Origin: Ignavibacteriales bacterium
GTDB lineage: Bacteria; Bacteroidota; Ignavibacteria; Ignavibacteriales; SURF-24
Assembly: GCA_026390815.1 (NCBI GenBank)
Contig: JAPLFH010000047.1
Coordinates: 1 to 64,000, forward strand
Direction: 5' to 3'
Length of the DNA stretch: 64,000 bases
Shown: positions 27,688 through 37,044 of the stretch, piece after piece
Layout of the letters: every line of letters starts with the position of its first letter
How positions within the stretch are numbered: the first letter of the stretch is position 1
Notes under the pieces: generated by a model
Seen by the model: only the letters and a program-made list of their open reading frames with translations
Told to the model about the DNA's origin: nothing
Databases searched by the model: none
Position numbers and translations under genes: made by a program

Positions 27688-29148
27688 ATGAAGTATTTAA
27701 AGATACATTTACTAATAATTTCATTATTGTTTTTCTTTTCCTGCAACAAAGAAATAACAGTTGATCCACCAGAAGAACCGGTTCATACTGGAATAATTTT
27801 TATCGCATCGAATCCAACGCACGCGAAAATATTTTTAGAGAATAGAAATACCGGAAAGTTTACTCCCGATAGTATCCGCTGGCTTAAAGAAGGGATATAT
27901 AAAATATTTTTAAGGTTAGAAGGATGGAAAGACAGCGCATTCATTGTTAATGTAAAAGAGCAACAAAGACAAAACTTTAATATTGATTTTTCATATAATC
28001 CAGCAATGTTTGGTGCAATTGAGTGCAAAACTCATCCTGTTGGAGGACAAATTTTTTTGGATGGCAAGGATTTGCGAAAAACCACGCCTTATACAATCTA
28101 TAATTTACTGCCCGGCTATTACAATCTTGGTTTCCATAAAGATAGATATTGGTTTGATACTCTAACTGTAAAAGTGGAAAGCCAAAAAATAACTTCAATT
28201 TACCGTGTATTAGCTGATACTGCTGTGTGGGTCGCTTATAATAAATCTAATAGCTCAATTCCTTCTAATTTTATTCTTAATGCTGCCATAGACAATGAAA
28301 ATATAATATGGATAGGAACTGATGACAATGGATTTGCTTCATTTAATGGAAAGGAATGGACAAATTACAATAAATCAAATTCGCCCTTGCCTGATAATAG
28401 AATAAATGCTTTGTATTTAGATAAAAACAATAACAAATGGATTGGAACTACAAATTATGGCTTAGTAAAATTTGATGGTATTAACTGGACCATTTACAAT
28501 TCCGCTAATTCTGGTTTACCCGGGGATATGATAACAGCAATTACTTCTGATGAGAATAATAATCTATGGATAGGTACCTATAATAAAGGTGTGGCTGTTC
28601 TTAGAGGAAACGATTGGGAAGTTTTTAATACAACTAATTCCGGTTTGCCAAGTAATTTTATTTCAGCAATAATATTCGATAGAGATGGAACCTTATGGAT
28701 TGGAACCGATAGAAGTGGCATAGTAAAATATGATGGTAACAATTGGACAGTTTATAATTCAGCAAATGCAGATTTACCTCCATCAAATATTTGTTCGTCA
28801 TTAGCAATCGATAATAATGGTATTCTATATGCCGGATTTCTTTATGATTTAGGAAGCCAAATTCCAGGTGGATTATCTAAATACGAAGCGGGCAGTTGGA
28901 CATTAATTCAATCAAATTATATTGATATTTCTACATTAACCATTGATAAGTATAATTATATTTGGGCTGGTTCAGCGATAAACGGATTTGGACTTATCAA
29001 TGGAAGATTTGTGTTCAGGGATGTTTTTAATAAACACAATTCACCAATTACCTCAAACATGGTAAACACAATTGCAGTGGATAAAGAAATGTACAAATGG
29101 ATAGGAACCGGCGGCAATGGATTGATCAAGTATAAAAATTATAGATAA
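27688..29148 (+). CDS. PEGA/Reg_prop beta-propeller lipoprotein, copy 1
   Basis: 486 residues from the ATG at 27688; an upstream TTG would spoil the lipoprotein signal. The signal MKYLKIHLLIISLLFFFSC ends in a lipobox cysteine followed by NKE. Two PEGA-like domains (residues about 33-105 and 106-180; IASNPTHAKIFLENRNTGK and KTHPVGGQIFLDG) precede seven blades of about 40 residues. The blade pattern is W..Y...NS.LP.N.I..I..D..N..WIGT...G...FDG..W, as in the two-component regulator propeller (Reg_prop). There is no kinase or membrane helix, so it is a lipid-anchored propeller that may bind a ligand or a partner. It is paralogous to the genes at 30513 and 35574. Confidence 0.85.
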   Translation: MKYLKIHLLIISLLFFFSCNKEITVDPPEEPVHTGIIFIASNPTHAKIFLENRNTGKFTPDSIRWLKEGIYKIFLRLEGWKDSAFIVNVKEQQRQNFNIDFSYNPAMFGAIECKTHPVGGQIFLDGKDLRKTTPYTIYNLLPGYYNLGFHKDRYWFDTLTVKVESQKITSIYRVLADTAVWVAYNKSNSSIPSNFILNAAIDNENIIWIGTDDNGFASFNGKEWTNYNKSNSPLPDNRINALYLDKNNNKWIGTTNYGLVKFDGINWTIYNSANSGLPGDMITAITSDENNNLWIGTYNKGVAVLRGNDWEVFNTTNSGLPSNFISAIIFDRDGTLWIGTDRSGIVKYDGNNWTVYNSANADLPPSNICSSLAIDNNGILYAGFLYDLGSQIPGGLSKYEAGSWTLIQSNYIDISTLTIDKYNYIWAGSAINGFGLINGRFVFRDVFNKHNSPITSNMVNTIAVDKEMYKWIGTGGNGLIKYKNYR

Positions 29149-29262
29149 TTTTTCGGTTGACAATCACCCAAAATTGAGATATATGACTTAGTTTTATAAT
29201 CACAATGCAGCTTATATAATCGTAATATTTATCTAAATAAAAATTAGAACTCATTTTTTTAG

Positions 29263-30270
29263 TTAATTTTTATAACCAAATGATTCAACATATTTCTTAT
29301 CAAAAAAGAAATACTCACTAGAAATCAGAGAGGTACCCAAAATTCCTATTCCACCAGATACGTTTGTGTAAGTTGATTCATCTAACCTGATTGAGTAATC
29401 ATCCAAATAACCGTTGAGGCTGGAGTAATAATTGGAAAGATTGTAATCAAATTCAAGCAATTCAAACTTAACAATATCAATTAAATAATCAGATTTATCC
29501 GGATCGCCCGCAGAAATTTGTACCATTAAAGAATCAATTGCAGAATAATCGTAGCTAACTGAAGATTCGCGACTATAAGATGGATAAACAGGGAGATTTC
29601 CATTAGCCTTCTTTATATAACGCATCGGAATTTCTATTATAAAAGAATTTTTCGGTGGTGGTATAGAATTTTTTGTATAGTACATAATTAATTTAGGAAA
29701 GTATAGGTTTCCTTCTTGTGCATTCCATGAAATAATCCAACTTTTTCCCCATCGCCATTGATCAATCAAAGTAGTAATTCCGTGATAGAAGGGATATGAA
29801 TATTCAAAACCTTTTGATGAAGGAATTCTGGTTTTTGCTTCAAGGATTTTTCCATCTGGAAGTGTTATAGACAAAGAAAGAGCAGCGCCGTATGTTAAAG
29901 TTAATCCTGCTGCATCTGCTAATTTATAGTAAATCTCCGGCATATAAGGTTTAAATTCTCTGGAATCCAGCGTGTCTTCCAAAAAGCTGTATCCATTGCC
30001 AATTCCATTTATCTTCAAGCGAATTTGTGCTCCGGATATGGATGGTGCAGTTTTGTTATCTTTTGGTGGCGTGTAAGTCGGGTTATCATAAGTTTTTGTT
30101 AGCATTACAATAGGATACAACGGGTAGTATAAATATTGATCAACGGCTATAATACAGTAAAGAATATTTCTTTCTTTAAAATCTTCTTTAGGACTAAAAT
30201 TTTCCTCGCAGGAAATGTTTAAAAATGATAAAGTTATTGCAATTATAAATAAGGGAAGATTTTTTTTCAT
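29263..30270 (-). CDS. DUF4249 family lipoprotein, copy 1
   Basis: 335 residues with a lipoprotein signal (MKKNLPLFIIAITLSFLNISC, then EENFSPKEDF). The family is an extracellular beta-rich protein of Bacteroidota usually encoded next to TonB-dependent receptors, so a SusD-like partner role on the cell surface is the working idea. Similarity to the protein at 34260 is clear at both ends: CEEN.SPK.DFKERNIL at the start and YYSSLNGYLDDYSIRLDESTYTNVSGG at the end. It is transcribed against its neighbours, between two propeller genes. Its ligand is unknown. Confidence 0.78.
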   Translation of the reverse strand: MKKNLPLFIIAITLSFLNISCEENFSPKEDFKERNILYCIIAVDQYLYYPLYPIVMLTKTYDNPTYTPPKDNKTAPSISGAQIRLKINGIGNGYSFLEDTLDSREFKPYMPEIYYKLADAAGLTLTYGAALSLSITLPDGKILEAKTRIPSSKGFEYSYPFYHGITTLIDQWRWGKSWIISWNAQEGNLYFPKLIMYYTKNSIPPPKNSFIIEIPMRYIKKANGNLPVYPSYSRESSVSYDYSAIDSLMVQISAGDPDKSDYLIDIVKFELLEFDYNLSNYYSSLNGYLDDYSIRLDESTYTNVSGGIGILGTSLISSEYFFFDKKYVESFGYKN

Positions 30271-30512
30271 AACCCATCTCTTTGTTTTAAAAATAGCAAA
30301 AAAGGAATTAGTAATAAAGAAATTATTGCGAAATCAAAAACTAAGCTGACAGACCAATAAAACGATAAATTGCATATAATGGAATATTCAAACCGGATGC
30401 AAACCTCAATCATAATTAAATTATATTGCTATACGTAAAAAATAGGTTGACTAAGATTTATCCATGTATTAATATGTTTATGGGATTTATAAAAAAACTA
30501 CAATATGAACCA

Positions 30513-31964
30513 ATGAAGAGCTTCAATATAAAATTAAAGTACATAACAATTTTTGTAGTTGCTCTTATCCTCTCCTGCAACAAAGAAGTTTCAGTTAGTC
30601 CTCCTGAAGAACCTATACATACAGGTTTCGTTTATATTGAATCGAATCCTAATTATGCAAAAATTTATTTGAATGGACGAAATACTGGCAAAGTTACACC
30701 TGATAGTTTGCGATGGTTGGAAGCTGGAAAGCAAACAGTAACTCTTAGACTTACAGGATGGAAAGATTCAACACTTCAATTGAATATTATTGAAAGTGAA
30801 AGATTAAACTTTTTTTTTGATTTTACTAAAAACTTAGCAATGTGTGGTTATATTGATTGTAAAACTCATCCAACTGATGCAGATATATTTCTTAATGACT
30901 CAGCTTTAGGGAAGAAAACACCATATCAAATAAGTAATTTATTCCCTGGTGAATATAAGGTTAAATTTAAAAAGGATCGTTACCTGGATGATAGTATTGA
31001 TGTTACCGTTCAAAGCCAAGCTATAACATCAATTTACAAAGTATTAGTAGATACAACTGTTTGGGTAAATTTTAAGACATCCAATTCAGGATTGCCTTCC
31101 AGTTATATCCTAAGCATAGCTGTAGATAAGAATAATTTAAAATGGATTGGAACAGACGGTGGAGGGCTTGCAGTGTTCGATGAAAAAGACTGGATAATTT
31201 ACGCTACTGATAATTCACCATTGCCTGATAACAGAATAAATGTTTTATATATTGACGATGAAGACAATATATGGATAGGAACGACAAGTGCTGGTCTTGT
31301 AAAATTTTATAATAATAGCTGGACAATCTATGACAAAAACAATTCGGGCTTACCAGCGGACATGATAACAGCGCTAACCAAAGATAAAAATGGTAACCTT
31401 TGGATTGGTACTTACAATAAAGGAGTTGCAGTTTTTAACAGTAACAGTTGGAAGGCATATGACATAGATAATTCTGATTTGCCATCAAATTATATATCAT
31501 CTATTGCTATTATCGATACTAATATTTGGATAGGGACAAGAGAGGGCTTGGTCAATTTCAAACCGGAAGGAAAATCTGTTTTTTATAATTCAACTAATTC
31601 TTCAATTCCAAATAGAATATCTGCACTTGCAGTCGGAGTTTTAGGTGAACTTTATATAGGTACAATTTATATGGGGTCAAATGGTATTGCTATTTTGATA
31701 AATAATGAGTTTAAACTTTTGGATAATATTTTTAACAGCGATATTACAACTATCTCAGTGGATAAATTTAATCATGTTTGGATGGGTTCAAGTTTAAACG
31801 GTTTTGGTTTATTGTTTAATAACATTGGTTTTAAAGGCATTTTTAATAAGTATAATTCACCAATTAATGCTGATGGAGTTAATGCAATCGCCATAGATAA
31901 AAATATGTACAAATGGATTGGAACATATGGTGGTGGTTTGGTAAAGTTTAAGAACTTCAGATGA
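30513..31964 (+). CDS. PEGA/Reg_prop beta-propeller lipoprotein, copy 2
   Basis: 483 residues from the ATG at 30513, chosen because the lipoprotein signal (MKSFNIKLKYITIFVVALILSC) starts there. Upstream in-frame codons would add an unlikely 29-residue leader. Domain order is the same as copies 1 and 3: mature start CNKEVSVSPPEEPIHTGF, two PEGA-like domains, then seven Reg_prop blades with WIGT repeats (WIGTDGGGLAVF, WIGTTSAGLVKF, WIGTYNKGVAVF). The fifth and sixth blades are least conserved, which may mark a specificity face. It precedes the TonB receptor by 73 bases on the same strand and may be cotranscribed with it. Confidence 0.85.
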   Translation: MKSFNIKLKYITIFVVALILSCNKEVSVSPPEEPIHTGFVYIESNPNYAKIYLNGRNTGKVTPDSLRWLEAGKQTVTLRLTGWKDSTLQLNIIESERLNFFFDFTKNLAMCGYIDCKTHPTDADIFLNDSALGKKTPYQISNLFPGEYKVKFKKDRYLDDSIDVTVQSQAITSIYKVLVDTTVWVNFKTSNSGLPSSYILSIAVDKNNLKWIGTDGGGLAVFDEKDWIIYATDNSPLPDNRINVLYIDDEDNIWIGTTSAGLVKFYNNSWTIYDKNNSGLPADMITALTKDKNGNLWIGTYNKGVAVFNSNSWKAYDIDNSDLPSNYISSIAIIDTNIWIGTREGLVNFKPEGKSVFYNSTNSSIPNRISALAVGVLGELYIGTIYMGSNGIAILINNEFKLLDNIFNSDITTISVDKFNHVWMGSSLNGFGLLFNNIGFKGIFNKYNSPINADGVNAIAIDKNMYKWIGTYGGGLVKFKNFR

Positions 31965-32037
31965 AAATAAATCCGAATAAATTTTTCTGTTTACCCTCTT
32001 TTAACTAACTTTGCGTTAAATTTTTATATTAATTGAT

Positions 32038-34263
32038 ATGAATAATAACATACATGTTCTCATACTTCTATTCATTACCATCACTGGATTTGTGTCTGCT
32101 CAAACAGGCACTCTCCGTGGTACAGTAGAAGATTCCACCAGCGGTGAATCGCTTGCATACGTTAATATCCTGATTGAAGGAACAAAACTTGGAATTGCAT
32201 CTGATCTGAATGGTAATTTTACTCTTCCTTCCATTCCCGCAAAAAAAGATTTTGTTGTTAAGATTACTCACGTTGGGTACAGAATCAAAAGAATTCCAAT
32301 AAATCTTACAACTGGAAAGATTACTCAAATTACAATTTCGCTCGTTCCAACTAATTATCAATTGGATGAAATTGAAGCGGTTGGCAAAAGAATATCGAGA
32401 GAGAAAGAAACAGATCTTGGTTTGCAAAGAATGACGATAAAGGAATTAGAGCTTTTACCAAAAGGTGTAGAGACCGATGTAATGCGTTCGCTTCAGCTTA
32501 TACCGGGTGTAAAATCCACAGGCGATGTTTCTGCACGTTATTATGTGCGCGGCGGTTCAAGCGATCAGAATCTGGTTCTGCTCAATGGTGTTTCGGTTTA
32601 CAATCCTTTCCACGCGATGGGGTTGTTCAGCGTTATCGATCCTGAAATGATTAACGTAGTTGAGTTTTATAAAGGCGGCTACACAGCAGAGTTTGGTGAA
32701 CGGTTATCTTCTGTATTAAATCTTGTAACAAAAAACGGAAACCGAAACCGCTATACTGGTTCTGCCAATTTAAGCTTTCTTACAACCAAAGCTTCAGTTG
32801 AAGGACCAATTCCAAACGGATCATTTATTATTACCGGTAGAAAAAGTTTGTTCGATAATGTTCTAAAGAAATTCACCAACTACAAAGATGCACCGTTCGA
32901 TTTCTATGATTTTTCTTTCAAAGCAAATTACTCTACGAATGATGATAAAACATTAACCAGAGTTTCTGTGTTTGGTTTTACCAGCAAAGACCGTTTAAAA
33001 AATGATAATAAACTTAAAGAAGATTTTAGCTGGACCAATAACATCTTTGGAGCAAATTGGTTTCAGGCGTGGGAAAGTCCTCTTTACTCCGAGCTTACAC
33101 TTTCCTGGAGCGGTTTTAATGCAGAAGTTTTTCCTAACCAAAGCAGCGCTCTCCCAAGAAAAAATAAAGTTGATGACATAACCTTAAAAATGGATTTTAA
33201 TTACATCTACGATAGCCGTGACGAACTGCGAGTTGGATACTCAATAAAATCTTTTAAAACAGACTATTACTTTGAAAACTTACGGAATGTAAGAACCACC
33301 ATCAGCGATTTTGGAGCGAGCATTTTTGTTTATGGAAAATACCGGCTTCTTCGCTTTGATGAGTTTGTTGCGGACGCTGGTGTTAGAATAAATGCGGCAC
33401 CACTTGCAAGTAATAATAATTCACGGTTCGAACCAAGATTGAATGCAAAGTTTAATATCAGTCCTTTGCTTTCACTTAAAGTTGCCTGGGGAATTTATTC
33501 GCAGGAGATGGTAACTCTTTCTGATGACAACGATATCATTTCACTCTTTGAACCTTGGATAATTGTTCCGGACTATTTGACTGCTCCATCGGCAATTCAT
33601 TATGTTGTTGGCGCTGATGTTAACCTAACAGAAAATCTTTTATTCAATGTTGAGGCATATTACAAATTACTAAGAAACGTAACAGAATTGAATAAGGAAA
33701 AAGTTAGCGCAGAGGATCCGGACTTAATTCCAAGTAAAGGAGAATCATACGGAGCAGAGTTTATGTTTCAGCTTCAGGAGCAAAGAGTAACAGCAATGCT
33801 TTCGTACTCTCTTAGCTGGGCTTATCGCGAAACGAACAAGTGGCTCTACTATCCGCGTTACGATTACAGGCATCAATTAACTTTTAGCGCAAATTATAAT
33901 TTAGGCAACGATTGGAATATAAGTGGTGTGTGGGTTTTAAGTTCGGGTCAACCGTTTACGCAGATTGAAGGATTTTATGATAAACTTTATTTCGATGATT
34001 TATATTCCCAATGGTTTTTATACGAATCTTATCAACCGTATAAAATTCTGGCAGATAAAAATCTGGGCAGGCTGCCATATTATCACAGGCTCGATTTAAG
34101 TTTATCCAAGAAGTTCAGATTGTTTTTTACAAACTTTTCTTTCAGTGCAAGTGTTATAAACGTTTATGACAGAAAAAATATTTTCTATTTTGAAAGAGAT
34201 ACCGGAAAAAGAGTTAATATGCTTCCATTTTTACCAACAGCTTCTATAAGGGTGGATTTATGA
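32038..34263 (+). CDS. TonB-dependent outer-membrane receptor
   Basis: 741 residues. After a signal peptide (to SAQ near residue 22) comes a CarboxypepD-reg-like beta domain (TLRGTVEDSTSGESLAYVNILIEGT...GYRIKR). The plug domain follows (KGVETDVMRSLQLIPGVKSTGD, then YVRGGSSDQNLVLLNGVSVYNPFH), and a beta-barrel of about 530 residues ends in RVDL. It is shorter than SusC proteins (about 1000 residues), matching the receptors typically paired with DUF4249 lipoproteins. It would import a ligand into the periplasm using TonB/ExbBD energy. The next gene overlaps its stop (ATGA), implying coupled expression with the DUF4249 lipoprotein. No ligand can be inferred. Confidence 0.9.
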   Translation: MNNNIHVLILLFITITGFVSAQTGTLRGTVEDSTSGESLAYVNILIEGTKLGIASDLNGNFTLPSIPAKKDFVVKITHVGYRIKRIPINLTTGKITQITISLVPTNYQLDEIEAVGKRISREKETDLGLQRMTIKELELLPKGVETDVMRSLQLIPGVKSTGDVSARYYVRGGSSDQNLVLLNGVSVYNPFHAMGLFSVIDPEMINVVEFYKGGYTAEFGERLSSVLNLVTKNGNRNRYTGSANLSFLTTKASVEGPIPNGSFIITGRKSLFDNVLKKFTNYKDAPFDFYDFSFKANYSTNDDKTLTRVSVFGFTSKDRLKNDNKLKEDFSWTNNIFGANWFQAWESPLYSELTLSWSGFNAEVFPNQSSALPRKNKVDDITLKMDFNYIYDSRDELRVGYSIKSFKTDYYFENLRNVRTTISDFGASIFVYGKYRLLRFDEFVADAGVRINAAPLASNNNSRFEPRLNAKFNISPLLSLKVAWGIYSQEMVTLSDDNDIISLFEPWIIVPDYLTAPSAIHYVVGADVNLTENLLFNVEAYYKLLRNVTELNKEKVSAEDPDLIPSKGESYGAEFMFQLQEQRVTAMLSYSLSWAYRETNKWLYYPRYDYRHQLTFSANYNLGNDWNISGVWVLSSGQPFTQIEGFYDKLYFDDLYSQWFLYESYQPYKILADKNLGRLPYYHRLDLSLSKKFRLFFTNFSFSASVINVYDRKNIFYFERDTGKRVNMLPFLPTASIRVDL

Positions 34264-35504
34264 AAGTAGAAGATATAAAAAGGGAAAGGGGACAAGGGAC
34301 GAGGGAAATGGGACAAGGGTCGAGAGACAGGGGACAAGGGACGAGAGAAAGGGGACAAGGGACGAGGGAAATGGGACAAGGGTCGAGAGACAGGGGACAA
34401 GTGACGAGGGAAATGGGACAAGGGACGAGGGAAATGGGATTGAGGAATGCGGAAATGGAAGATCATTCACTGTTATCGCCCTATAAAAAAATAAAATCAT
34501 TAAGTAAAAAATATTTATTTCATAAACAATCAATAATCAAGCATCAACCATTTTATATATTAATTTTAGTTCTATCTCTTTGTTCACTCTTTTTGTCTTC
34601 CTGCGAAGAGAATGTGAATCCAAAAGCACCTTTTAGGGATAGATATATTTTAAACTTCATTGTACGCGGAGATACTTCCTATCAAATTGCTGTGTTAACA
34701 CATAGCTATACTGTCAACGGAGTTGATCCTTATGAGAATGAAATTGATCCGGCTATTAAAGATGCTGATATAAAAATCTGGTATGATTCAGATGTTTATA
34801 CAATGAGGGATACAACAATCGCACGGAATGATACATCACGCTATAAAAGTCCGGTCTATTATTATTATTTAAAAAACTTTAAACCCGGTGATGATAAATA
34901 TGTTGAAGTTAAGGCTGAATTGACTAACGGAAGAAGTTTATCATCATTAACAAAAATTCCAGCAAAGATAAGTATTGATTCGGTAGACAGAATGATTCCT
35001 TCAGCAGACAAACCGAATTACACTTTTGCCTGGAAAAGTACAGGTACTGGAATTTATTATTTATCAAGATTCAGATTTACTTATACAATCAGGGAAGGTT
35101 CAACAATTACATGGTACAATAAAGAAGTTCCTATTACTTATAATAGAATTGGAGATCAGGATCTTCCTGTCTTTCCATCAATTACAAAAAATTCAGCTAT
35201 AACTTTTGAAAATTCAGCGCTCGATTCTGCCATGAAAGAAATTTCCAAGGGTGAAACTGATAAAAGTAAATTTGAATTAAAGAAGGCAGAATATGAATTG
35301 TTAGTTTTTGATAAGCCGCTTTCAAATTATTATTCATCAATACATGGTTACCTGGATGATTTTTCTGTACGGATTGATGAAAGTGATTATTCAAATGTTA
35401 CTGGCGGATTTGGCATTTTTGCCTCATATTTAAAACAGATCATCAATGTTACATTTAAGGAAAAATATGTTAAATCATTTGGTTACAGGTATGGATTTGA
35501 TTAA
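34260..35504 (+). CDS. DUF4249 family lipoprotein, copy 2, with repeat-derived N-terminus
   Basis: 414 codons if read from the ATG that overlaps the TonB receptor stop. AAGGGTGG stands at ribosome-binding distance and the frame is open throughout. The first 60 or so residues are a translated 21-bp repeat (heptapeptides like GQGTREM), and the lipoprotein signal (HQPFYILILVLSLCSLFLSSC, Cys115) lies far inside. An internal ATG at 34455 would still leave a 50-residue leader. The mature part matches copy 1 (CEENVNPKAPFRDRYIL; YYSSIHGYLDDFSVRIDES). It is probably the partner lipoprotein of the TonB receptor. The true start is uncertain, and export may depend on starting inside. Confidence 0.75.
   Translation: MKVEDIKRERGQGTREMGQGSRDRGQGTRERGQGTREMGQGSRDRGQVTREMGQGTREMGLRNAEMEDHSLLSPYKKIKSLSKKYLFHKQSIIKHQPFYILILVLSLCSLFLSSCEENVNPKAPFRDRYILNFIVRGDTSYQIAVLTHSYTVNGVDPYENEIDPAIKDADIKIWYDSDVYTMRDTTIARNDTSRYKSPVYYYYLKNFKPGDDKYVEVKAELTNGRSLSSLTKIPAKISIDSVDRMIPSADKPNYTFAWKSTGTGIYYLSRFRFTYTIREGSTITWYNKEVPITYNRIGDQDLPVFPSITKNSAITFENSALDSAMKEISKGETDKSKFELKKAEYELLVFDKPLSNYYSSIHGYLDDFSVRIDESDYSNVTGGFGIFASYLKQIINVTFKEKYVKSFGYRYGFD
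34289..34435. repeat. Seven-copy 21-bp tandem repeat (heptamer-based)
   Basis: Seven uninterrupted 21-bp units, each made of three related 7-bp words such as GGGACAA, GGGACGA and GGGAAAT. The units alternate in three variants in the order A, B, C, A, B, A-like, A. A further heptamer (GGGAAAG, 34282-34288) precedes them. Because 21 is a multiple of three, several frames on both strands stay open. It starts 25 bases after the TonB receptor stop. Confidence 0.95.
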
Positions 35505-35573
35505 AAATATAATGCCGATTTAATTTTATTAAACGGTGTAACAGAATTTAAAATTGTCTATCGCAAAAAAAAT

Positions 35574-37031
35574 ATGAAAAAAAGTCTTTACTTTCTATCT
35601 CTATTCATTTCAGCAATTATTGCTGTCTCCTGTAATAAAGAAGTGTCTGTTAGTCCAGAGGATCCTATTATACATACCGGTTATTTATTTGTAGAATCCA
35701 ATCCCACTAAAGCTGCAATATATCTTAATGGAAAAAATACTGGTAAATTTACGTCTGACAGCATTCGTTGGTTAGAATCTGGAGATTACAGGATTACCCT
35801 TCGCTTAAAAGGCTGGCGCGATTCTGTATTCAAAGTATCAGTTAATGAAAAAATTAAAACTAATCTTGCCATTGACTTTACAACAAATCCTTTAATGTGC
35901 GGAGAAATTGCAGTAACATCCTGGCCAGTTGGTGTTGCTGTTTTTATTAATTCAGAAAACACCGGAAAAGTAACTCCAGCAACAATTAAAAATCTTTTAC
36001 CAGGCAGCTATAAAATTAAATTATTTAAAGAAAGATATTGGGAAGATACTCTAACAGTCGGTGTTCAAAGTCAGATGACAACAACTGTTTTTAGGGCACT
36101 GGCAGATACAGCCGTTTGGGTTGCATATAAAAAAGGTAATTGTCCGTTGCCTTCCAATACAATTACAAGTATATCAGTTGATAAAAATAACGTTAAGTGG
36201 ATAGCTACGGATGGTGCTGGAATTGCTACTTTCGATGATAAAAACTGGACAATTTATAATACAAGCAATTCTCCATTACCGGAAAATCGAATCAGTGTTA
36301 TTTATATCGATCCGCAAGACAACAAGTGGTTTGGAACTTCGAACTTTGGCTTGGTTAAATTTGATGGTTCTAATTGGACTACCTATGATACTTATAATTC
36401 CGGATTACCTTCCAATATGATTATTACTTTAGCAACAGATTTGAATGGAAACTTATGTATCGGAACCTACGATAAAGGTATTGTTGTATTTGATGGAGTA
36501 AACTGGAAGGTTTATAATACTTCAAATTCAGGTATACCCAGCAATATAATTACAGCTTTTACAGTTGATCAAAAAGGGAACTATTGGGTTGGTACAGCAA
36601 TGAGTGGTGTTGCTAAATATGATGGTAAAGAATGGCAAAAATTTAATGATGTCAATGCAAATATCCCAATTATAGTAACAGCGTTGGCAACAGATGGATT
36701 AGGAAATGTTTGGGGAGGATTTACTTCATTCGGTTTATATTCCGGTGGCATATTTAAATATGACGAAGTAAAAGGCTGGTCTTTGTATTCCGGTAGTTTT
36801 AGTGACAGACTTTCTTGCATTGTTCCGGATAGCCATAATTATCTTTGGATCGGTTCTTATAACAACGGAATGGGACTTATTGAAGGCAGATTTATTTATC
36901 GCGATATTTTTAATGGTTCAAACTCACCAATACATAATAACATTGTAAATTCAATTGCAGTGGATAATGGTGGATATAAATGGATTGGAACAAGTGCCGA
37001 TGGATTATTAAAATTCAAAAACAAGAGATAG
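35574..37031 (+). CDS. PEGA/Reg_prop beta-propeller lipoprotein, copy 3
   Basis: 485 residues starting MKKSLYFLSLFISAIIAVSC, a clear lipoprotein signal, then NKEVSVSPEDPIIHTGY. It has the same plan as copies 1 and 2: PEGA-like domains at about 33-105 and 106-180 (SNPTKAAIYLNGKNTGK, SWPVGVAVFINSENTGK), then seven Reg_prop blades. One blade has WIATDGAGIATF and another CIGTYDKGIVVF in place of the usual WIGT. It follows the DUF4249 lipoprotein by 69 bases, so the receptor, DUF4249 and propeller genes from 32038 to 37031 may form one operon. Its function is unknown; surface attachment next to a TonB uptake pair is the main clue. Confidence 0.85.
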   Translation: MKKSLYFLSLFISAIIAVSCNKEVSVSPEDPIIHTGYLFVESNPTKAAIYLNGKNTGKFTSDSIRWLESGDYRITLRLKGWRDSVFKVSVNEKIKTNLAIDFTTNPLMCGEIAVTSWPVGVAVFINSENTGKVTPATIKNLLPGSYKIKLFKERYWEDTLTVGVQSQMTTTVFRALADTAVWVAYKKGNCPLPSNTITSISVDKNNVKWIATDGAGIATFDDKNWTIYNTSNSPLPENRISVIYIDPQDNKWFGTSNFGLVKFDGSNWTTYDTYNSGLPSNMIITLATDLNGNLCIGTYDKGIVVFDGVNWKVYNTSNSGIPSNIITAFTVDQKGNYWVGTAMSGVAKYDGKEWQKFNDVNANIPIIVTALATDGLGNVWGGFTSFGLYSGGIFKYDEVKGWSLYSGSFSDRLSCIVPDSHNYLWIGSYNNGMGLIEGRFIYRDIFNGSNSPIHNNIVNSIAVDNGGYKWIGTSADGLLKFKNKR

Positions 37032-37044
37032 ATAGAAAGAGAAA

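Noticed and set aside
34289-34435. CRISPR-like array
   Set aside because: The 21-bp units follow each other with no spacers, and the unit itself is made of three heptamers. It is a tandem repeat.
34185-34533. Proline/serine-rich open frames on the minus strand
   Set aside because: They are read through the 21-bp repeat, which keeps frames open because the unit is divisible by three. They overlap two real genes and have no start signal.
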